Below, piece after piece: positions 61,669 to 64,000 of a stretch of 64,000 bases of DNA. Below the pieces are notes generated by a model. It had not been told where the DNA came from. It saw only the letters and a list, made by a program, of their open reading frames with translations, and searched no databases. The position numbers and the translations under genes were made by a program. The stretch comes from JAQUTK01 sp963677415 (GTDB lineage: Bacteria > Bacteroidota > Bacteroidia > Bacteroidales > JAQUTK01). The DNA is taken from the NCBI GenBank assembly GCA_963677415.2, contig CAXXFJ010000021.1, positions 1-64,000 on the forward strand, in the 5' to 3' direction. Positions within the stretch are counted from its first letter, which is position 1. Each line of letters opens with the position of its first letter.

Positions 61669-62529
61669 ATGTTTGGAGATTCAGAATTGAGCAACAATTA
61701 TATTCGGTTAAACGGAACGTTGATGGATGTTTCCGTACCGCGCGTTATGGGAATCTTAAATATTACGCCCGACTCTTTTTATGAAGGATGCCGTTCGATG
61801 AGTATGGATAATATTGTACGTCGTGCTGATCAGATTCTTTCAGAAGGTGCGGATATTATTGACATCGGAGCCTATTCTTCTCGTCCCGGAGCACAAAACG
61901 TAATGGAAGAAGAGGAATTAATTCGTTTGCGATCTGCACTGGAAGTTTTGAAAAAGAAATATCCCGCTGCCGTCTTCTCTATTGATACCTTTCGCTCTAA
62001 AGTAGCTGAAGCTTGTGTCAAAGAGTTTGGTGCTTCCATGATCAATGACATTTCCGGAGGCGAAATGGATAGTCGTATGTTTGAAACAGTAGCAGAGTTG
62101 CAGGTTCCTTATATCCTTACCCATATCCAGGGAACCCCTCAGTCTATGCAAACGGCCCCAAGATATGATAATCTTCGACGTGAGGTGCTTCTTTTCTTTT
62201 CTCAGAAAGTAAAGCAGCTGCGCGATCTGAAGGTCAATGATATTATTCTGGATCCAGGTTTTGGTTTTGGAAAGACGTTGGAGCATAATTACCAGATGAT
62301 GCAACACTTAGATGATTTAGAGATGTTTAAATTGCCTGTCTTAGTGGGTGTTTCAAGGAAATCAATGATATATAAACTCCTTGACACCGATCCGGAAGGA
62401 AGCCTGAATGGAACAACGGTGCTAAATACCATCTCTTTACTGAAAGGTGCAAATATAGTACGCGTGCATGATGTTCGAGAAGCGGTTGAAGTAGTAAGGA
62501 TTGTAAGCGAGTTACGAAAGAACGTTTAA
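61669..62529 (+). CDS. folP: Dihydropteroate synthase
   Basis: Joins p-aminobenzoate to the pterin diphosphate in folate synthesis; the target of sulfonamides. The start at 61669 gives about 286 residues. Landmarks are VMGILNITPDSFYEG with the phosphate-binding asparagine, GADIIDIGAYSSRPGA, FSIDTFRSKVAEA, MINDISGG, IILDPGFGFGKTLEHNYQ and LVGVSRKSMI, all expected for DHPS. It is followed after 11 bases by the diadenylate cyclase gene. Confidence 0.95.
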   Translation: MFGDSELSNNYIRLNGTLMDVSVPRVMGILNITPDSFYEGCRSMSMDNIVRRADQILSEGADIIDIGAYSSRPGAQNVMEEEELIRLRSALEVLKKKYPAAVFSIDTFRSKVAEACVKEFGASMINDISGGEMDSRMFETVAELQVPYILTHIQGTPQSMQTAPRYDNLRREVLLFFSQKVKQLRDLKVNDIILDPGFGFGKTLEHNYQMMQHLDDLEMFKLPVLVGVSRKSMIYKLLDTDPEGSLNGTTVLNTISLLKGANIVRVHDVREAVEVVRIVSELRKNV

Positions 62530-62540
62530 CAGAAAGAAAT

Positions 62541-63305
62541 ATGCTGATAGAATTTGGAGTTAAAGATATTATTGACATTCTGCTTGTAGCGGGATTAATG
62601 TACTACATCTACAAGCTGATGCGTGTATCAGGAGCTATTAATATTTTCTTCGGAGTCATGGCCTTTCTTGTCTCATGGGTTCTTGTTTCTCATGTGTTTG
62701 AGATGAGACTTCTTGGCGCACTGATGGACAAACTTGTAGACTTTGGCATTATCGCGCTTGTCATCCTCTTTCAAGAGGAAATCAGACGGTTTTTCATTGC
62801 TATGGGTTCGCACAAGCATCTTCATTTTATTGGTAAGCTCTTTTTCCCGCGAGAAGGTAAAGAAAAAAGAGAAAATATCTTGCCAATAGTTATGGCTTGT
62901 ATTAGCCTTTCCAGAGAAAAAGTAGGTGCCTTGATTGTTATAGAAGAAGAAGTTGATTTATCAATGTATTCGTCAACCGGAGAGGCTATTAATGCGGATA
63001 TAAGTACACGTCTGATAGAAAATATATTCTTTAAAAACAGTCCTCTTCACGACGGTGCAATGATAATCTCGCATAATCGAATAAAATCTGCCGGATGTAT
63101 TCTTCCGGTCTCTCATAGCCAACTCATTCCCAAGAAGCTGGGACTTCGTCATCGCGCTGCATTAGGTGTTTCTCAGGAGACTGATGCATATGCTGTTGTA
63201 GTATCCGAAGAGACCGGAAATATTTCCATTGCTTACAGGGGAGAGATACGGGTTGGGGTAACAGCCGAACAGATTGAAGGGATCCTGACAAAAGGAGAGT
63301 GGTAA
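62541..63305 (+). CDS. cdaA: Diadenylate cyclase CdaA
   Basis: Makes cyclic di-AMP from two ATP, a messenger controlling potassium and cell-wall balance. The 254-residue protein has three N-terminal membrane spans (residues 8-90) and a DAC domain with both catalytic motifs, HDGAMII and GLRHRAALG, plus ISTRLIENIFFKNSPL. This is the CdaA architecture, single-domain and membrane-bound. No cdaR follows; its pairing with folP is usual in Bacteroidota. The transcript starts at folP. Confidence 0.95.
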   Translation: MLIEFGVKDIIDILLVAGLMYYIYKLMRVSGAINIFFGVMAFLVSWVLVSHVFEMRLLGALMDKLVDFGIIALVILFQEEIRRFFIAMGSHKHLHFIGKLFFPREGKEKRENILPIVMACISLSREKVGALIVIEEEVDLSMYSSTGEAINADISTRLIENIFFKNSPLHDGAMIISHNRIKSAGCILPVSHSQLIPKKLGLRHRAALGVSQETDAYAVVVSEETGNISIAYRGEIRVGVTAEQIEGILTKGEW

Positions 63306-63313
63306 TCCCACCC

Positions 63314-63402
63314 TCATACGCAGCCATGCGCTAGTTAGGAAGTTGGTTCAGGGACAAAACTTACCTCACAGGGTTCCCATCATACGCGGCCATGCACCAG
63401 TT
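63314..63402. repeat. Imperfect direct repeat at the 3' end of the glycosyltransferase gene
   Basis: CATACGCAGCCATGCGCTAGTT at 63315-63336 repeats at 63381-63402 with three mismatches. The right copy encodes the last residues of the glycosyltransferase (LVHGRV and stop); the left copy reads LAHGCV and stop in the same frame on the minus strand. It looks like the remnant of a second glycosyltransferase end. Confidence 0.55.
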
Positions 63403-64000
63403 TGGCCCAGAAGAAACGCAGAGCAAACCATACATGAAGGAACACTATCTGCGTGGTTCCGTAATAATGACACATAATCCTGAAACGTTCTTTCAAGGAA
63501 GCTTTCCGATTTGCTGTGGTTGCTCCTTCATCCAGGTAGCAAGAAAGAACCAGATGCGTGTTTTGAATAGTTTCAGCCTTTTTCATACAACGAATACACC
63601 AGTCCACATCTGCTGAATAGCGATATTTCAGGTCATAAGGTTCGGCAATCGAACGAAGTGCAACAAATGACTGGTGGCAGACTAGCATGCCATAGCGAAA
63701 GCTCTTCCATGTTAAGACTTCCGGTGCTTTCAGACGTCTTGCGCCTACTCTGTTGCCGTAAATGTCTGAGATGGCAGTCTCTCCGTATAAAATATCTGGA
63801 AGCTTTTTTCCTTTTATACCCGATGCAACATCTTCCACAGTCGTCGGTGAATGGAACGTGTCTCCCGCATTCATGTACCAGACATAATCACCTTTAGCCT
63901 TTTTCAGCCCTTTGTTCATTGCATCATAAATGCCTTTGTCCGGTTCGCTGACTAAACAGGCTATGCGGCTTTTAAAGGGCTCAATAATGTCCAATGTATT
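63380..64000 (-). CDS. GT2-family glycosyltransferase, 5' end outside the window
   Basis: C-terminal 206 residues of a GT2 enzyme; the frame is open to the window edge. Residues GIYDAMNKGLKKAKGDYVWYMNAGDTFH are the acceptor-loop and DxD region of WcaA-like glycosyltransferases, in the form typical of colanic-acid or capsule enzymes. HQSFVALRS and YSADVDWCIRCMKKA follow. The C-terminus has a hydrophobic amphipathic segment (IVFLHVWFALRFFWAKLV) that may bind the membrane. It converges on cdaA and may open a polysaccharide cluster beyond the window. Confidence 0.87.
   Translation of the reverse strand, partial: NTLDIIEPFKSRIACLVSEPDKGIYDAMNKGLKKAKGDYVWYMNAGDTFHSPTTVEDVASGIKGKKLPDILYGETAISDIYGNRVGARRLKAPEVLTWKSFRYGMLVCHQSFVALRSIAEPYDLKYRYSADVDWCIRCMKKAETIQNTHLVLSCYLDEGATTANRKASLKERFRIMCHYYGTTQIVFLHVWFALRFFWAKLVHGRV

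Overview
The window is chromosomal DNA from a member of the Bacteroidota, most likely order Bacteroidales (Bacteroides/Phocaeicola-like). Three things point there. Most genes or gene groups are preceded by the Bacteroides-type -7 promoter box TAnnTTTG rather than a Shine-Dalgarno sequence. The families are typical of the group: DUF2851, SbsA-Ig-like lipoprotein, DUF3108, GH109-type Gfo/Idh protein, GHL10 lipoprotein, XRE-cupin regulator, PorZ-like protein, and folP next to cdaA. Many products are lipoproteins or carry signal peptides. I see no rRNA, tRNA, CRISPR array, insertion sequence or prophage.

Layout. 1-8.4 kb: the end of a sugar aminotransferase gene, uvrA, a GHL10 lipoprotein, an exported NUC1 nuclease and a CoA-disulfide reductase with a rhodanese domain. 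8.4-12.4 kb: a leftward group of three envelope or uncharacterised genes (DUF2851, Ig-like lipoprotein, DUF3108). 12.4-16.3 kb: dapB, lepB, a second signal peptidase paralog that has lost both catalytic residues, and a WbqC protein. 16.3-17.75 kb: two AT-rich intergenic stretches around a SpoU methylase gene, holding a dispersed repeat and a cluster of TTATCAACA sites. 17.7-24.6 kb: nadA, three GT2 glycosyltransferases, rdgB and a PorZ-like protein. 24.8-29.8 kb: a DEAD-box helicase, a PfkB kinase with a SIS isomerase, and an M16 peptidase with an in-frame stop. 29.9-35.5 kb: a four-gene leftward operon, TldD - TldE - XRE/cupin regulator - acyl-CoA ligase. 35.6-42.7 kb: P5C dehydrogenase, GH109-like protein, tsaB, yicC-gmk-nadD and a MORN protein. 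42.7-49.2 kb: a LytS/LytR-type two-component pair beside a TolC-MacA-MacB-like efflux operon. 49.9-52.6 kb: inositol-monophosphatase family gene, HAD phosphatase and asd, all with frameshifts. 52.7-64 kb: lamin-tail protein, cation/proton antiporter, LolD-like ATPase, VanZ protein, sodium-dependent transporter, helix-hairpin-helix protein, murF, folP, cdaA and a glycosyltransferase cut by the window end.

Common themes are cell-envelope construction (murF, dapB/asd for diaminopimelate, lepB, glycosyltransferases, the LolD-like ATPase, efflux) and nucleotide/cofactor metabolism (nadA, nadD, gmk, rdgB, folP, cdaA). The main observations for a second look are the degenerate signal peptidase paralog, a repeated intergenic element built of 21-bp units, a TTATCAACA cluster that could be a replication origin, an exported TldD/TldE pair tied to a regulator and an acyl-CoA ligase, and a patch (about 44-52.5 kb) with so many one-base insertions that sequence error is likelier than gene decay.
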